DNA of 35,371 nt from a virus: IMG/VR virus record IMGVR_UViG_3300021963_004601, positions 1-35,371 of that record; one strand, written 5' to 3'. A program made the translations under genes and the position numbers. Each line of letters opens with the position of its first letter. Within the stretch, counting starts at the first letter, position 1. The notes beneath the pieces were generated by a model that was not told the origin of the DNA, did not search any database, and was given only the letters and a program-made list of their open reading frames with translations. Of the stretch, positions 16,239 through 23,331 are shown piece by piece.

Positions 16239-16709
16239 TCAGCCCTCATCGCCCATCCCACACTTGCAGGATGAAACACTGATCGGCCCCTTCACGCGCT
16301 CGACCATCAGCCCATCCATGACCATTCCCCCAATGAACTTCTGTAGGTCGTCCCGGTTGAAAATGGGGTTATCCACGTATGCTTCAACGACGCATCCGCA
16401 CGGTTTTGTGCCAATGTATGCAAAACCGGGCAGGGCGGCGTCTATCGAGGTTGTGTAAGCGGGCAGCGAATCTGGGTCTAAGACTTTTGCAATATCAAAA
16501 TCCAGGTCAACGTTCCCCTCGCTCGCCTGTGCCAGCCGATCTATGAGTCCATGACTAGACATGTGCGGCACCTCTGCGCTGAGTGCGCTGGCGGCTTCGC
16601 GGAGAAGGTCGGCGCATTCGTCAAGCCCGGTTGCTGCCGCGCGGGTTGCCATGCCGTCAAGCCGCTCCGCAAGTTCCTTGCGCGCCGGGTCTAGCGTGTC
16701 AGTCGGCAT
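16239..16709 (-). CDS. Unknown cassette protein
   Basis: 156 residues from ATG 16709 (TGATG overlap with the upstream gene); a GTG three bases earlier is less likely. The N-terminal third is helical (ARKELAERLDGMATRAAATG) and DECADLLREAASAL follows. The second half has SLPAYTTSIDAALPG, a CGC pair (KPCGCVVEAYVD), then VERVKGPISVSSCKCG with two more cysteines. The four clustered cysteines could bind a metal, but no family is recognised. Confidence 0.65.
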   Translation of the reverse strand: MPTDTLDPARKELAERLDGMATRAAATGLDECADLLREAASALSAEVPHMSSHGLIDRLAQASEGNVDLDFDIAKVLDPDSLPAYTTSIDAALPGFAYIGTKPCGCVVEAYVDNPIFNRDDLQKFIGGMVMDGLMVERVKGPISVSSCKCGMGDEG

Positions 16710-16867
16710 CACTTCTCTCCTTTGCCCAGTGCTGCGCGGGCTATCCGGCGCATTTCGGACAACGTGTCGGCCAGTTCCATATCCGTCAGCGCCGCTTCCA
16801 GCACCCGCACCCGCTCGGATTGCGCGATGGCCGTTGGGTCCGCGCTGATAGTTTTTTCATTAGTCAC
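16709..16867 (-). CDS. Small helical cassette protein
   Basis: 52 residues from GTG 16867, which overlaps the stop of the upstream HTH gene (TGTGA) and has a GGGGGG stretch 5-10 nt upstream. A longer frame to 16984 would run through the HTH gene and is rejected. The product is helical and charged (ERVRVLEAALTDMELADTLSEMRRIARAAL). Its size and location suggest a small binding protein of unknown target. Confidence 0.6.
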   Translation of the reverse strand: MTNEKTISADPTAIAQSERVRVLEAALTDMELADTLSEMRRIARAALGKGEK

Positions 16868-17136
16868 AATTTCCCCCCTTTCTCGGCAATCAGCCCAAGC
16901 TGCCGCATCCGCCGGGAAGCTGCGGATGGCGTTGAGTAGCCGAGAGCCTCTGCTATCTCCACAGTTGTCGCGCCGTCGCGACACATCTCGCGCATGAGCC
17001 GGTCGCGCTCTAACGTGTCGTAGGGGTTTTTGTCAACGCCGACATCGCGCCGCTTGCGAACCTGCACTGCGGACGGGGCTTCCTTTGCCGCCGCGGCTTG
17101 ACGCAGCATACCTGGGCCACTTTTGTAAGAAATCAT
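16864..17136 (-). CDS. HTH DNA-binding protein
   Basis: 90 residues from ATG 17136, fixed by an ATGA overlap with the small TM gene. The N-terminal 35 residues are basic and probably flexible (VQVRKRRD). Residues 40-85 form a helix-turn-helix: RDRLMREMCRDGATTVEIAEALGYSTPSAASRRMRQLGL. The arrangement (aromatic/hydrophobic helix, G-A-T turn, IAEALG, then a basic recognition helix ending RxLGL) resembles GcrA-like and resolvase-type HTH domains. GcrA reads methylation in alphaproteobacteria, but that link is only suggestive here. It is probably the regulator of this cassette or of a host circuit. Confidence 0.65.
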   Translation of the reverse strand: MISYKSGPGMLRQAAAAKEAPSAVQVRKRRDVGVDKNPYDTLERDRLMREMCRDGATTVEIAEALGYSTPSAASRRMRQLGLIAEKGGKL

Positions 17137-17300
17137 AGCGATGCCCCGACAATAGATATCACCCCGACCAAAGCGATGACGGCGACCGCGAGCGCCCAAG
17201 GCCACAAGCTCCGCATGGCCCGTTCCGCTCGATAATTTTCTGAGCGGCGGCGGAGCTGGTCTTCCGAAAAGTTAGCCGATTCGTGCCACCAGTTTTTCAT
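17133..17300 (-). CDS. Small one-TM membrane protein
   Basis: 55 residues. The N-terminal part is charged and cytoplasmic-looking (MKNWWHESANFSEDQLRRRS, then ENYRAERAMRS). A single hydrophobic helix at about 33-53 (WPWALAVAVIALVGVISIVG) reaches almost to the end. ATGA overlaps on both sides (with the gene ending at 17297 and the HTH start at 17136) argue strongly that it is translated. A role in membrane-level exclusion or inhibition would fit its type, but nothing in the sequence proves it. Confidence 0.7.
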   Translation of the reverse strand: MKNWWHESANFSEDQLRRRSENYRAERAMRSLWPWALAVAVIALVGVISIVGASL

Positions 17301-17515
17301 GCCGCCACCTGCCTGGATTTGAGTTCCGCACCGGCGCGGTGCTGCACATCGATTAGGTGGCGCATCGCCACGATCCGGCTCGCGTCGTAGCGCGTGACGC
17401 GCTCGGTCTCGATCTGCACGAGGCGACGATAAGCCTCGCGGGACAGGTCTACCAGCTCGTCTTCCGACAAGATATAGAGGTCGGCGTCGGTATAGGGGCG
17501 ATCAACGTCAACCAT
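17297..17515 (-). CDS. Small cassette protein, unknown
   Basis: 72 residues from ATG 17515 with GAGGAGG about 10 nt upstream; an open frame to 17566 runs through its neighbour and is rejected. It is acidic in the first half (VDVDRPYTDADLYILSEDELVD) and helical and basic in the second (LSREAYRRLVQIETERV, then a Lys/Arg-rich end). No family is recognised. It ends in an ATGA overlap with the TM gene. Confidence 0.6.
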   Translation of the reverse strand: MVDVDRPYTDADLYILSEDELVDLSREAYRRLVQIETERVTRYDASRIVAMRHLIDVQHRAGAELKSRQVAA

Positions 17516-17720
17516 TTTTCTGGGCCTCCTCATATGCGGACAGAACGTCGTAGAGCGGGTCACCATCGACTAAAAACAACTTCACCTCCGGTGAATCGTC
17601 AGACCACGACCCGATTGTGACTGCGCGATATTGCTGGCCGTTCTGCGAAACGTCAGTGCGCGCAGAAACCTGCATTCTGGTGTTCGGGTGAATCGAGATT
17701 GAAGTGTGCGCAAAAGCCAT
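17508..17720 (-). CDS. First gene of - strand cassette, unknown
   Basis: 70 residues from ATG 17720, chosen because GGAG lies 6-7 nt upstream inside ATGGAGACGACAATG; the ATG at 17732 has no Shine-Dalgarno of its own. The product looks beta-rich (SISIHPNTRMQVSARTDVS, YRAVTIGSWSDDS, VKLFLVDGD). It is the promoter-proximal gene of the cassette and the nearest to the divergent promoter region. Its function is unknown. Confidence 0.6.
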   Translation of the reverse strand: MAFAHTSISIHPNTRMQVSARTDVSQNGQQYRAVTIGSWSDDSPEVKLFLVDGDPLYDVLSAYEEAQKNG

Positions 17721-17767
17721 TGTCGTCTCCATTGTTTTGCGGTCTATGCCGCCTGGGCTACCCCTTG

Positions 17768-17796
17768 CTTGTATTCCTCGATTCCTACGTTGTAAA
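17768..17796 (-). promoter_or_regulatory. Candidate promoter for the - strand cassette
   Basis: On the - strand TTTACA (17796-17791) and TACAAG (17773-17768) are separated by 17 bp. They match 5 of 6 and 4 of 6 positions of the sigma-70 -35 and -10 boxes. It lies about 50 bp before the first cassette start. No experimental start is visible, and the match is modest. Confidence 0.45.
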
Positions 17797-17809
17797 GCGA
17801 GAATTGAGC

Positions 17810-17839
17810 TTGACGCGCCCCGCGTTGTCTGCCTTTATC
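17810..17839 (+). promoter_or_regulatory. Candidate promoter for the early + strand operon
   Basis: TTGACG (17810-17815) and TTTATC (17834-17839) have an 18-bp spacer. The -35 matches 5 of 6 bases and the -10 only 3 of 6. It lies about 27 bp before the ATG at 17866, which has a GGAGA Shine-Dalgarno. Together with the - strand candidate it gives a compact divergent control region at 17721-17865, the only intergenic stretch of this type in the window. Confidence 0.4.
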
Positions 17840-17865
17840 AAAATCCAACAGCACAGGAGACAGCG

Positions 17866-18096
17866 ATGGCAATCGATTCAGACGATCAGGCTTTTCCAGG
17901 ATCGGGATTAGGAGACGATCTCCCCGGCATGTCGTACAGAGAGTGGTTGGCCGGCATCATTGTTGCGAGCCGTTACGGTGACTCCAAAGGCCCCGCCTAC
18001 GACCACGGCCCCGGCTACGACCACAGCGGGGTTCTTGTGGACGCCTGTGTGCGCCTCGCTGACCAGCTTATTTTGAGGCTAAATAAAAACACCTGA
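17866..18096 (+). CDS. Small early protein, unknown
   Basis: 76 residues from ATG 17866 (GGAGA Shine-Dalgarno 5-9 nt upstream). A longer frame from 17704 crosses the divergent promoter region and is rejected. The sequence is acidic at the front (MAIDSDDQAFPGSGLGDDLP) and ends with a helix (LVDACVRLADQLILRLNKN). Between them it has a short DHGPGYDHS motif with His/Asp pairs (PAYDHGPGYDHS) that might bind a metal. It is the first gene of the + strand early operon. No family is recognised. Confidence 0.6.
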   Translation: MAIDSDDQAFPGSGLGDDLPGMSYREWLAGIIVASRYGDSKGPAYDHGPGYDHSGVLVDACVRLADQLILRLNKNT

Positions 18097-18113
18097 CGAA
18101 ATGGAGAACACCA

Positions 18114-18926
18114 ATGACCATCATCTATAACCAGCCTGCGTCTAGCTATTTCGCCATCGACGCGTTGTCGGCCAGCGGTGCGAAGCTGCTCAACCGCAGC
18201 GCGGCGCACTACCTCCACAACAAAGAGAACCCAGCCAAGCCTTCGGCGGCGCAAATGTTCGGCACTCTCGTCCATTCGTTGGTGCTGGAGCCAGAAACCG
18301 TCAACGCGCTCTACGCCGCGTCCCCGAAATTCGACAAACGGACAAACGCTGGCAAGGCGGGGTTTGCAGAGTTTGAGGCCGCTAACGCTGGAAAAACGGT
18401 AATTGATTTGGACGACTTCCAGCGCGCCCAGCGGGCCGCGACGGCTGTGCTGGATCACCCGACTGCCGGCGCTCTTCTCGCGCTTGCTCAACACCGGGAA
18501 GTGACCGTGCTGTTCGAGCGATACGGAGTGCAGTGCAAAGCCCGCATTGATGCTGTTTTTGACTCAACCGTGCTGGACCTAAAAACGACTCGGGACGCAT
18601 CGCCAGCGGCGTTTGCCCGTTCGTGTGCGGCCTATCAGTATCACGCGCAGGCCACACATTATATCTACGCCGCCGAGGAGTCTGGACTGATCCGCGAAGA
18701 TACCGAGGATGAAACGCGCTTTTTCTTCGTTGCAGTCGAATCTCTCGAACCGCACAACGTCGCGGTCTACGAGTTGACAGCCGCCGACCACTTAGCAGGC
18801 CATAATCTCATGGTCAAGGCTGCGAAAGTCTACCAATCGCTGTCGGACCCGCATCAGTGGCGCGGCTACCCCGAAGCCGTCACCACAATCGCGCTGCCCT
18901 GGAACGGAGGCTTCGATGCCGAGTGA
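18114..18926 (+). CDS. RecE-like PD-(D/E)XK exonuclease
   Basis: 270 residues. It matches the DUF3799 / exodeoxyribonuclease VIII style: GTLVHSLVLEP at 50-60, the metal-binding R144-I-D146-A in CKARIDAV, D155-L-K157 in LDLKTTRD and the QxxxY-type motif in YQYHAQATHYIYA (174-186). The expected activity is 5'-3' degradation of double-stranded DNA to expose 3' tails. ATGGAG at 18101 supplies the Shine-Dalgarno. It is followed by a RuvC-like resolvase but by no recognisable annealase. It overlaps the next gene by 11 nt. Confidence 0.85.
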   Translation: MTIIYNQPASSYFAIDALSASGAKLLNRSAAHYLHNKENPAKPSAAQMFGTLVHSLVLEPETVNALYAASPKFDKRTNAGKAGFAEFEAANAGKTVIDLDDFQRAQRAATAVLDHPTAGALLALAQHREVTVLFERYGVQCKARIDAVFDSTVLDLKTTRDASPAAFARSCAAYQYHAQATHYIYAAEESGLIREDTEDETRFFFVAVESLEPHNVAVYELTAADHLAGHNLMVKAAKVYQSLSDPHQWRGYPEAVTTIALPWNGGFDAE

Positions 18927-19128
18927 CCACAAATCCATTATGGTCGAGATCGAGCGCCTCAGGGTCAAGCAGGGCCTATCGGTCAGAGATATGTGCCAGT
19001 CTTTGCCGTCAAACAACATATATTGGTATGCCGCGAAGCGAGGGCGCGACAGCCGGTTCTCGACCGTGCAGGCGTTCGCCAACAGGGTCGGCCTCACGCT
19101 CAAGCTGGTCAAGCTGGTGAAGAAATGA
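18916..19128 (+). CDS. Small HTH-like protein
   Basis: 70 residues: a possible XRE-like helix-turn-helix (IMVEIERLRVKQGLSVRDMCQSL, about residues 8-30) followed by a basic region and STVQAFANRVGLTLKLVKL, which matches the final helices of such domains. It overlaps both neighbours (11 nt upstream, ATGA downstream). It is probably a small regulator of the early operon; the fit is moderate. Confidence 0.55.
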   Translation: MPSDHKSIMVEIERLRVKQGLSVRDMCQSLPSNNIYWYAAKRGRDSRFSTVQAFANRVGLTLKLVKLVKK

Positions 19129-19601
19129 TTCTTGGCATCGACCCAGGCGGCGGCGGTGCATTATGTTTTGCGGACTTCGAGAAGGGCTTGCTCGACATCG
19201 TGGACATGCCGGTCGTCGAGGTGCTGCGCGGGAAAAAGCGCAAACGCGAAATTAGCGCGGCCATGCTGGCCGCAGTGATACGCGCCAGACGCCCGGATGT
19301 CGCGTGGCTTGAGCGGGTTTCGGCACGGCCGGGGCAGGGGGTGTCTAGCATGTTTGCCTTCGGTCGAGGGGTGGGGACGCTTGAAGGTGTCCTAGCAGCT
19401 CTCGAAATCCCAACGCACTACGTCACGCCGCAAAAATGGCAGAAGGCCGTTCAGCAACGCGAAGGCAAGGACGGATCACGCGAGCGCGCCAGTCAACTGT
19501 TTCCCGCCTATGCCTCGATGTTTTTGCGCGTCAAGGACGATGGGCGCTCAGATGCCGCGCTCATAGCTTATTACGGTTTTATCAACGGTGAATCAAAATG
19601 A
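19125..19601 (+). CDS. RuvC-like Holliday junction resolvase
   Basis: 158 residues from ATG 19125 (ATGA overlap). It shows the RuvC/RNase H fold signature: ILGIDPGG with D6, a second acidic residue E63 in AWLERVSARPGQG, and acidic residues near the C-terminus (KDDGRSDAALIA, D139 and D143) where RuvC has its D..D pair. The VTPQKWQK segment between them is also typical of phage RuvC-like proteins. It would cleave four-way junctions or branched DNA before packaging. It overlaps the following regulator gene by 4 nt. Confidence 0.85.
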   Translation: MILGIDPGGGGALCFADFEKGLLDIVDMPVVEVLRGKKRKREISAAMLAAVIRARRPDVAWLERVSARPGQGVSSMFAFGRGVGTLEGVLAALEIPTHYVTPQKWQKAVQQREGKDGSRERASQLFPAYASMFLRVKDDGRSDAALIAYYGFINGESK

Positions 19602-20185
19602 GCGACTATGCCGTCGAAATCAAAATCAAAAACGCCCGCGTGTTGCGTTTGATGCGTCGAGCGGGCATCCCGTCCGTCGCGGCGCTGTCGCGCGCATCTG
19701 GTGTGTCGATCAATACGATTTATGATCTGATCAGCTTGAAGCGGGCGCCGTTAAGCACAATCACGGGGGACTGGAGGCCGTCAATCAAAATGCTCGCCGA
19801 TGCGCTCAATTGTCTGCCCGACGATATGTTTTCCGACGCCCAGCGCGCTGGTTACATGAAGCGCAACAAACGCGTGGTTGAAATGTCTCAGGAGGAGGTC
19901 GATCTCCTGCTCGACAAGGGCAACGAGCAGATGTCTCTTGATGATGCGGTTTATGCGGCAGAGCGCACAGATAAAATGGTGAAACTCATTGACGAAATAT
20001 TAACCCCGCGGGAAGCCTCTGTCATAAAAACTCGATTCGGTTTTGGCGGCGATGACGGAAGAACGCTCACTGAGACTGGGAAGATGCACGGCGTAAGTCA
20101 AGAGAGGCTCAGACAGATCGAAGCCAGGGCACTTCGTAAGTTTCAAAGAAAACCAAACAAAGAGCGCCTTGTTGCGCTGTTGTAG
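19598..20185 (+). CDS. XRE HTH fused to sigma-70 region 4-like domain
   Basis: 195 residues in two parts. Residues about 13-80 look like an XRE/Cro-type domain (VAALSRASGVSINTIYDLI, then a SIKMLADALNC helix). Residues about 128-185 match sigma-70 region 4: LIDEILTPREASVIKTRFG at 130-148, DDGRTLTETGKMHGVSQERLRQ at 152-173 and IEARALRKFQ at 174-183, which follow the RpoD region 4 consensus closely. No region 2 (-10 melting) is visible. It might dock on RNA polymerase and redirect or repress host promoters. It overlaps the upstream gene (ATGA) and is followed by a hairpin. Confidence 0.85.
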   Translation: MSDYAVEIKIKNARVLRLMRRAGIPSVAALSRASGVSINTIYDLISLKRAPLSTITGDWRPSIKMLADALNCLPDDMFSDAQRAGYMKRNKRVVEMSQEEVDLLLDKGNEQMSLDDAVYAAERTDKMVKLIDEILTPREASVIKTRFGFGGDDGRTLTETGKMHGVSQERLRQIEARALRKFQRKPNKERLVALL

Positions 20186-20191
20186 ACCCCA

Positions 20192-20211
20192 GCGCGGTGG
20201 GATGACCGCGC
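20192..20211 (+). terminator. GC-rich hairpin after the sigma-4-like gene
   Basis: A perfect 7-bp stem (GCGCGGT / ACCGCGC) with a 6-nt loop lies 7 nt after the stop. There is no T-run, so it is not a canonical intrinsic terminator. It may stabilise mRNA ends or attenuate transcription into the SSB-like gene. Confidence 0.4.
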
Positions 20212-20241
20212 GCCGCCCGCTGACGGTCTCAGCGATCTAAA

Positions 20242-20829
20242 ATGAAAAGCGAGAAGCAAATGTTAAAGTTCCCGAACTCTAATAACTCAGGCCCTTGGGC
20301 GCGTCTTGATGCCCGCACCGGAATCCTCTTCATCTCAAGTTCAGACGGCGACAAGCAGGCGGTGGACCTCAAAAATAAGGTCATTGCACTTGATATTCAG
20401 AACGCTACGCAGGGCTGGTTGGCGGTCGATGCCGCACGGGCGGACTGGCACCCGGTCAACGGGGCGTGGGACAACCCGCCCTCCGAGAATCACAAGCCTG
20501 GCGTGGACCTCCGCATCTACTCTGCCACCGCGTTTGGCGATTCGCCCATCAGAGCGATGCGCGGAAACTCTCGCGGATTCACTGGGTTCATCAGCGAGGT
20601 CGAAGAGCGGGTGTTGGCCGCTTTGGACGGGGACCAGGCACCGGCTGGCACTTGGCCAACGATCAAGATCAACGAAATTACTGTCGTGAAGGCCGGTCAG
20701 GGTAGCACCATCTCAGTCGGATTCACTCTGGCCCCGATTGACAAGTGGGCCAGCCCAGAGGGAGCCAGCGCACCGGCTAAAGCGGCGCCGGTTGCAAAAA
20801 CTGCGGTAATGGCCGACGAAGAGTTCTAA
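20242..20829 (+). CDS. Probable ssDNA-binding protein with acidic C-terminal tip
   Basis: 195 residues from ATG 20242; a second in-frame ATG at 20260 (MLKFPNSN) may be the true start. The body has beta-rich stretches (TGILFISSS, KVIALDIQN, TIKINEITVV) compatible with an OB fold. The C-terminus, after an Ala/Pro/Lys linker, ends MADEEF, an acidic tip with a final Phe as in SSB proteins that recruit partners. It lies directly before the primase-helicase. The ssDNA-binding role is inferred from the tail and context. Confidence 0.6.
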   Translation: MKSEKQMLKFPNSNNSGPWARLDARTGILFISSSDGDKQAVDLKNKVIALDIQNATQGWLAVDAARADWHPVNGAWDNPPSENHKPGVDLRIYSATAFGDSPIRAMRGNSRGFTGFISEVEERVLAALDGDQAPAGTWPTIKINEITVVKAGQGSTISVGFTLAPIDKWASPEGASAPAKAAPVAKTAVMADEEF

Positions 20830-20834
20830 AAAGA

Positions 20835-20872
20835 TAGCCCCCGCGTGGTCGGGAGACGCTGCGCGGGGGCTA
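20835..20872 (+). terminator. Strong GC hairpin before the primase-helicase
   Basis: An 11-bp perfect stem (TAGCCCCCGCG at 20835-20845, CGCGGGGGCTA at 20862-20872) encloses a 16-nt loop just after the SSB-like stop. No T-run follows. It could be a partial terminator, an attenuator or an mRNA processing site that sets the ratio of SSB-like protein to helicase. Confidence 0.45.
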
Positions 20873-20902
20873 AGTATAACGGCGACAATGGAGAAACGCC
20901 GC

Positions 20903-23161
20903 ATGGCCGATATTATCACCCTTGAATCCCCCTTGCTATTGTCGTTTTCAGCAAGCGGGAAAACAGCAACCGATCTAACGCCCAAAAGCTATACAATCGG
21001 CCAGCTTTTTGACCGGCTTGCCAAGCCAACGGTTGGCCCTAAGGACGGATCGTATTACCTGCGCGGCGGGGACCTGATCGAGCCTAAACGCTCGGATGCA
21101 AATCTGCGCACCGCCGAACTCATCATCCTCGACGGCGACTCGCGCATTGACCGCGAAACCGGCGAGATCATCCCTGGCGCACCGCCTATGGATTTCGTCT
21201 GCGACGTATTATCGAGCCTCGGCATCACGTACTGCGCCCACACAACCTGGAGCTTTGACCCCGACGCGCCGCTCTGGAAATACCGGGTGATCATCCCGGC
21301 TAAGGTGCCGGATCAGGCCACCCTGGTCGCCTGCCTGGATGATCTGTTCGAAGTCCTCCACAAGCGCGGCGTCTGGCTCAATAACGTCAACGAGAACGCT
21401 AAGTGGGCGCAGCTTTGGTTCCTCCCCAGAGTGCCGCACCCTGCCGCACTTGACGCGTTCAAGGTGCGGAGCAACATGGGGTCCTGGGCCTATGACGTCG
21501 ACCGTTCGGTTGCCAGAGCCGCAGCCCGCGCCGGTCGGGAGGCGGAGGTTGTGCGGGTAATCGCCGCCCAATTGCCGCACAACAAGGTCGAGCAAGGCAC
21601 TTCCATCATCGAGACGTTCAACAAGTCCCACGGTTTGGATTGGGTGCGCTCGACCCTCGAAGCCAAGGGCTACAAGTTCGCGTTCCACCGGGGGGACCAG
21701 ATATACCGCTACATCGCCCCAGCGTCGGAATCAGGGGATGCCGGCGTTGTGGTGTTCAAGGGGGCGCTGGGCGACTGGTGCTGCTACAGCCACCATGGCG
21801 CTCACGACCCCCTGCACGGTCGGCTGACCGACCCCTTCGACCTCATGGCCACCTTCGAGCATGGTGGGGACCGCAAGGCCGCAGCCCGGGCCCTGGCCCA
21901 GCCTGACCCCCTGCCGGCAATCCTGCAAATGGCCAGAAAATTTAACTCTGACAATATTGTGGCCATGAAACCGGTTTCGGGTTCAGCGAAACCGGTTTCG
22001 GATGAGCCCATCGCCGGGGCCGACGAGAGCCTGGTCCGCGCAACCCTGCTTGAACCTTTCGACCCGGCAACCTTGCCGCCGCGCCGCTGGATATACGGCA
22101 GGCACCTCATTAGGCAATTCGTCAGCGTCACCGTCGCACCCGGCGGAGTCGGGAAATCCAGCCTCCTGATCGGTGATGCTTTGGCCATGGCCAGCGGCAA
22201 GCCGATCATGGGACAGATGGTCCCGGCACCCTTGCGCGTCTGGCTTTGGAACCTGGAAGATCCGCTTGAGGAGTTGAAGCGCCGCCTCGCCGCCGCTATG
22301 CAGCACCACGGCCTCGTGTGGAGCGATTTAGGCGGGCGGCTATACCTGGACAGCGGGCGCGACCAAGGGCTCTGTACAGCGATTACAGGGCGCTCTGGCA
22401 CCCCTGAGCTTGTGGCCCCGGTTGTCGATGCCGTTGTGGCGGAGATGCAGCGGCGACAGATCGATGCCCTATTGGCTGATCCGTTCGTCTCAACCCATCA
22501 GGTTAGCGAGAACGACAATAATGCGATGGACATGGTGGCGAAGTCCTGGGGCCATGTGGCCCAGCGGACCAACGCCGCAATCGAGCTAGTCCACCATTCC
22601 CGCAAGCAGCCGGATAAGGTTGAGATGAATGCAGAATCCGCCCGAGGCGGCAGCGCACTCACTAGCGCAGCCCGCGTTGTGAGGGTGCTTAATCGGATGA
22701 CGGCGCTGGAGGCCGAAAAGGCAGGAGTTGAAAATAACCGGCTATTTTTCAGGGTTTATCCCGACAAACAGAATCTAGCGCCGCCCCTGGAACACTCGAC
22801 CTGGTATAAGCTGCACGATGTGGCGCTGGAAAACGGGGATCAGGTCGGGGTGGTGGCGCCCTTCCAGTGGCCTGACGCCTTCGACGGGGTGTCAACCAGC
22901 GACCTCCGCCGGGTTCAGGCTGCGATTGATACCGGCACCTATCGGGCCGATCCGCGAGCCGATATGTGGGCCGGTAACGTCGTTATGAGGGTGCTAGGGA
23001 TCGACTCAACAGCGCCGGCATCAAAGGCCAAGGCGCGGCTGTTGCTGACGGGGTGGATCAAGTCAGGGGCGCTTGTGCAAGAGGCCGAAACGGACCCTCG
23101 AACACGCAAAACCGTGACCGTGATTCGTGTCGGGGACTGGGCAATCGAGGGCGTGATATGA
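20903..23161 (+). CDS. Primase-helicase with RepA/AAA_25 ATPase
   Basis: 752 residues from ATG 20903, chosen because GGAG lies in the preceding ATGGAG. The N-terminal part has an AEP-primase-like motif LIILDGDSRI (D77, D79) and WSFDPDAP..KYRVIIPA. The centre is a RepA-type AAA_25 helicase: Walker A APGGVGKSS at 412-420, LWNLEDP, Walker B-like LLADPF (D526) and LVHHSRK. A C-terminal segment may be a winged helix (SKAKARLLLTGWIKSGAL). This suggests a combined priming and hexameric-helicase initiator, resembling plasmid RepA and phage primase-helicases. It overlaps the next small ORF (ATGA) and precedes the iteron-like array. Confidence 0.85.
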   Translation: MADIITLESPLLLSFSASGKTATDLTPKSYTIGQLFDRLAKPTVGPKDGSYYLRGGDLIEPKRSDANLRTAELIILDGDSRIDRETGEIIPGAPPMDFVCDVLSSLGITYCAHTTWSFDPDAPLWKYRVIIPAKVPDQATLVACLDDLFEVLHKRGVWLNNVNENAKWAQLWFLPRVPHPAALDAFKVRSNMGSWAYDVDRSVARAAARAGREAEVVRVIAAQLPHNKVEQGTSIIETFNKSHGLDWVRSTLEAKGYKFAFHRGDQIYRYIAPASESGDAGVVVFKGALGDWCCYSHHGAHDPLHGRLTDPFDLMATFEHGGDRKAAARALAQPDPLPAILQMARKFNSDNIVAMKPVSGSAKPVSDEPIAGADESLVRATLLEPFDPATLPPRRWIYGRHLIRQFVSVTVAPGGVGKSSLLIGDALAMASGKPIMGQMVPAPLRVWLWNLEDPLEELKRRLAAAMQHHGLVWSDLGGRLYLDSGRDQGLCTAITGRSGTPELVAPVVDAVVAEMQRRQIDALLADPFVSTHQVSENDNNAMDMVAKSWGHVAQRTNAAIELVHHSRKQPDKVEMNAESARGGSALTSAARVVRVLNRMTALEAEKAGVENNRLFFRVYPDKQNLAPPLEHSTWYKLHDVALENGDQVGVVAPFQWPDAFDGVSTSDLRRVQAAIDTGTYRADPRADMWAGNVVMRVLGIDSTAPASKAKARLLLTGWIKSGALVQEAETDPRTRKTVTVIRVGDWAIEGVI
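21967..21999. repeat. Two 12-bp palindromes 21 bp apart within the helicase gene
   Basis: GAAACCGGTTTC is a perfect palindrome present at 21967-21978 and 21988-21999, exactly 21 bp apart (two turns of the helix). In the coding frame it gives KPVSGSAKPVS, in a linker between the primase and helicase parts, so it may simply be a duplicated linker. Confidence 0.6.
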
Positions 23162-23331
23162 AAACACGCGCATCAAAAAATGTAATGATTTCAATGTTGC
23201 TCCAGTCACGAAAACAACTGGAGCAGGACTGGAGCATGACTGGAGCAGAATGGCGGAAAACCGCCGTTTATACGCCAACGACTGGAGCAGGACCGTTGCG
23301 GCCATGTTCTGCTCTAGTCGTCTCCATGTAG
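23158..23331 (+). CDS. Small ORF overlapping the repeat array
   Basis: 57 residues from ATG 23158 (ATGA overlap with the helicase stop). It reads MKTRASKNVMISMLLQSRKQ and then LEQDWSMTGAEW, where the repeats themselves encode the residues. The start overlap favours translation, but the array would constrain its sequence, so it may be a spurious frame over an origin. There is no recognisable domain. Confidence 0.4.
   Translation: MKTRASKNVMISMLLQSRKQLEQDWSMTGAEWRKTAVYTPTTGAGPLRPCSALVVSM

Noticed and set aside
17704-17865. N-terminal extension of the first early gene
   Set aside because: It would cross the divergent promoter region and lacks a Shine-Dalgarno; ATG 17866 has GGAGA.
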